From Lingula anatina (Eukaryota; Brachiopoda; Lingulata; Lingulida; Lingulidae): a DNA stretch of 56,813 nucleotides. This document shows positions 55,390 through 56,813 of the stretch, piece after piece. How positions within the stretch are numbered: position 1 is the stretch's first letter; every line of letters begins with the position of its first letter. Below the pieces are notes generated by a model. That model ran no database searches and was not told the origin of the DNA. It saw only the letters and a list, made by a program, of their open reading frames with translations. The stretch covers positions 443,498 to 500,310 of the forward strand of contig NW_019773803.1 in NCBI RefSeq assembly GCF_001039355.2. Reading direction: 5' to 3'. The position numbers were made by a program, and so were the translations under genes.

Positions 55390-56813
55390 GGGAATGGTCT
55401 CTTATTTACCTGTCCTTGAGTGGATATAATTTAGGACAGTTTGTAGTTAATACCAGGTGAAAATGAGCATAATTTCTCTATGCATTTTCTGTTTTACACT
55501 TTTAATATATTGTTATATAAAGATCAATTTTGTTTTTGTATACGCCATTCAACATTTTCTTCTTAATCAGTAGATATTGTTGATTTTAGGCCTGTGAGAC
55601 AAAGATGCCATAGTTGGCTACATGGTAGCTCTTCAATGAAAAGTTATTCAACAACTGTTTATATTAATTTTCTTCAATGTGTCAGAAAATTTGAGCAAAA
55701 CAGATTCATTGAGATTGGTTACTTTTTCTTTCATATTTATTCTTTTTCCATTGTAATGATACACGTGGTTTCTGGTCATAAAGTAAACCCCAGTTCATAC
55801 CCGTGTCCCTCATCCATTCCTTGTTTGTTCTCCCATCCATCTGGCAATATCAGAAAGATTTAAAGGTAATGCTTAAACAAAACTTGGCTGGTTCACTGTT
55901 GTGAAAGCAGATTTGCGCAATCAATCAGAACAGAGGTTTAGGTGAAGTGCTTTATTTACCATTAACTCCCTGATATATGGTCTGCTTAAAACAATTAATC
56001 TTCTGGCATAGAAACAATTGATTTACAAAGACAATTGAAGAGCTCTAGAGCTTGACCATATTCCAGGAACAGTTGGCTTTTTGACAGATTACAGCAAAGA
56101 TTATTTCTTGGTATCTTGCTTGTTATTCATCTTCTTCAAAGGCAGACTGAAAATGAACTGGTATTTTGTCTTTTTATTTCTCTAGTTATCTTTATGTGTT
56201 TTGTAGAAGATGATGAACACATGAATGCATTTGTGCTTTATTTATGCATTTCCTGCTGGATGCTTTTTTAGGTAACACCTTAATTTCTTTTTTTCAAAAT
56301 GTACTGGTATTGATAGAATAGATCTAGTATGTTTTTTTTAAATTATATATCTGTTTATACTGTTTTAAACTAGAACGGGATTTACATCCATCACATACAA
56401 TGTTTTACTTCTCAAATTCATTTTTTTAATGTGTAGCAAATTTTAATCTTTGAAAAAATGTCTTGTTTTGTTTCAAATTAAACATTCTTTCATAGGGAAG
56501 CACTTTGGAAATTCCCCTTGTTAAAGATGTGTCACAGTTTTGATTCTGGTGCAGAGATTAAGTGGTACAGTGAATTACACATACCTTTTGGCCATTTCAA
56601 AGTTTGATGCAAATGCACCTGACCTTTCATCCCCTCCCTCCTTCCAGAGATCTGATATTGTGCACGTTAAATCATCATAATACGAAATGTATTTATTTTG
56701 TAGACCCCAATGAAATTGCGATACTGAAAGATTTGAAATTCAGATCACCATAATGACATACTAGTAGTCCAATGGTGTGACAATATATACTGTGTGTGTG
56801 TGTGTGTGTGTGT
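55390..56813. other. Right flank, probably intron of the Testin-like gene
   Basis: I found no exon continuing the K-I-C-x-x-C pattern expected after HVWR. The 89-codon frame at 55594-55863 has no recognisable domain. The window ends in a (GT)n tract at 56790-56813. Confidence 0.35.

Overview
This window is nuclear DNA from an animal. It has AT-rich, intron-rich genes with GT-AG splice sites, many microsatellites and a dense load of small palindromic transposons. I cannot name the species. The gene set (a TAPL/ABCB9 peptide transporter, secreted VWD proteins, an L-rhamnose mutarotase and a Testin/LMCD1-like LIM-family gene) and the repeat types suggest a marine invertebrate, perhaps a non-vertebrate deuterostome. 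That is a low-confidence inference. Exon models below were built by hand from splice sites, reading phase and protein similarity; no alignment program was run.

Layout. 1.9-3.7 kb (minus): the 5' part of a secreted von Willebrand D-domain gene (VWD-A), running off the left edge. 5.6-6.7 kb: a decayed Tc1/mariner element with intact ends. 7.9-13.4 kb (minus): a complete paralogue (VWD-B; signal peptide, VWD and a C8-like cysteine module, 376 residues by my model). 14.8-16.7 kb: repeats, including a 675-bp duplication joined by a single N that looks like an assembly artefact. 17.0-26.4 kb (minus): a complete TAPL/ABCB9-like half transporter of 821 residues in 12 coding positions. 22.4-23.7 kb (plus): a three-exon L-rhamnose mutarotase gene nested in one of its introns. 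26.7-26.9 kb (minus): a 64-residue single-pass membrane microprotein just upstream of the transporter. 27-31 kb: MITEs and foldback elements. 31.4-33.3 kb: a degraded THAP-domain transposase. 34-41 kb: repeats, a LINE fragment, and a roughly 145-bp satellite in which each good unit carries a perfect DR1 nuclear-receptor motif. 42.6-54.9 kb and beyond (plus): the first two coding exons of a Testin/LMCD1-like gene separated by a 12-kb intron; the gene runs off the right edge.

Most notable results. (1) The TAPL gene has two tandem, exactly 189-nt, homologous, phase-compatible exons for the segment just before Walker A. They are separated by an intron of only 48 nt, which is the architecture expected of sterically enforced mutually exclusive splicing. 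(2) The mutarotase gene lies antisense inside the transporter, and its first canonical poly(A) signal lies beyond a transporter exon, so the two transcripts may overlap. (3) A transposon-associated satellite contains seven identical AGGTCAAAGGTCA (DR1) sites, with an eighth in the adjoining element. (4) A 116-bp exact copy of part of the transporter's first coding exon sits about 1 kb upstream of that exon, directly against a palindromic MITE.
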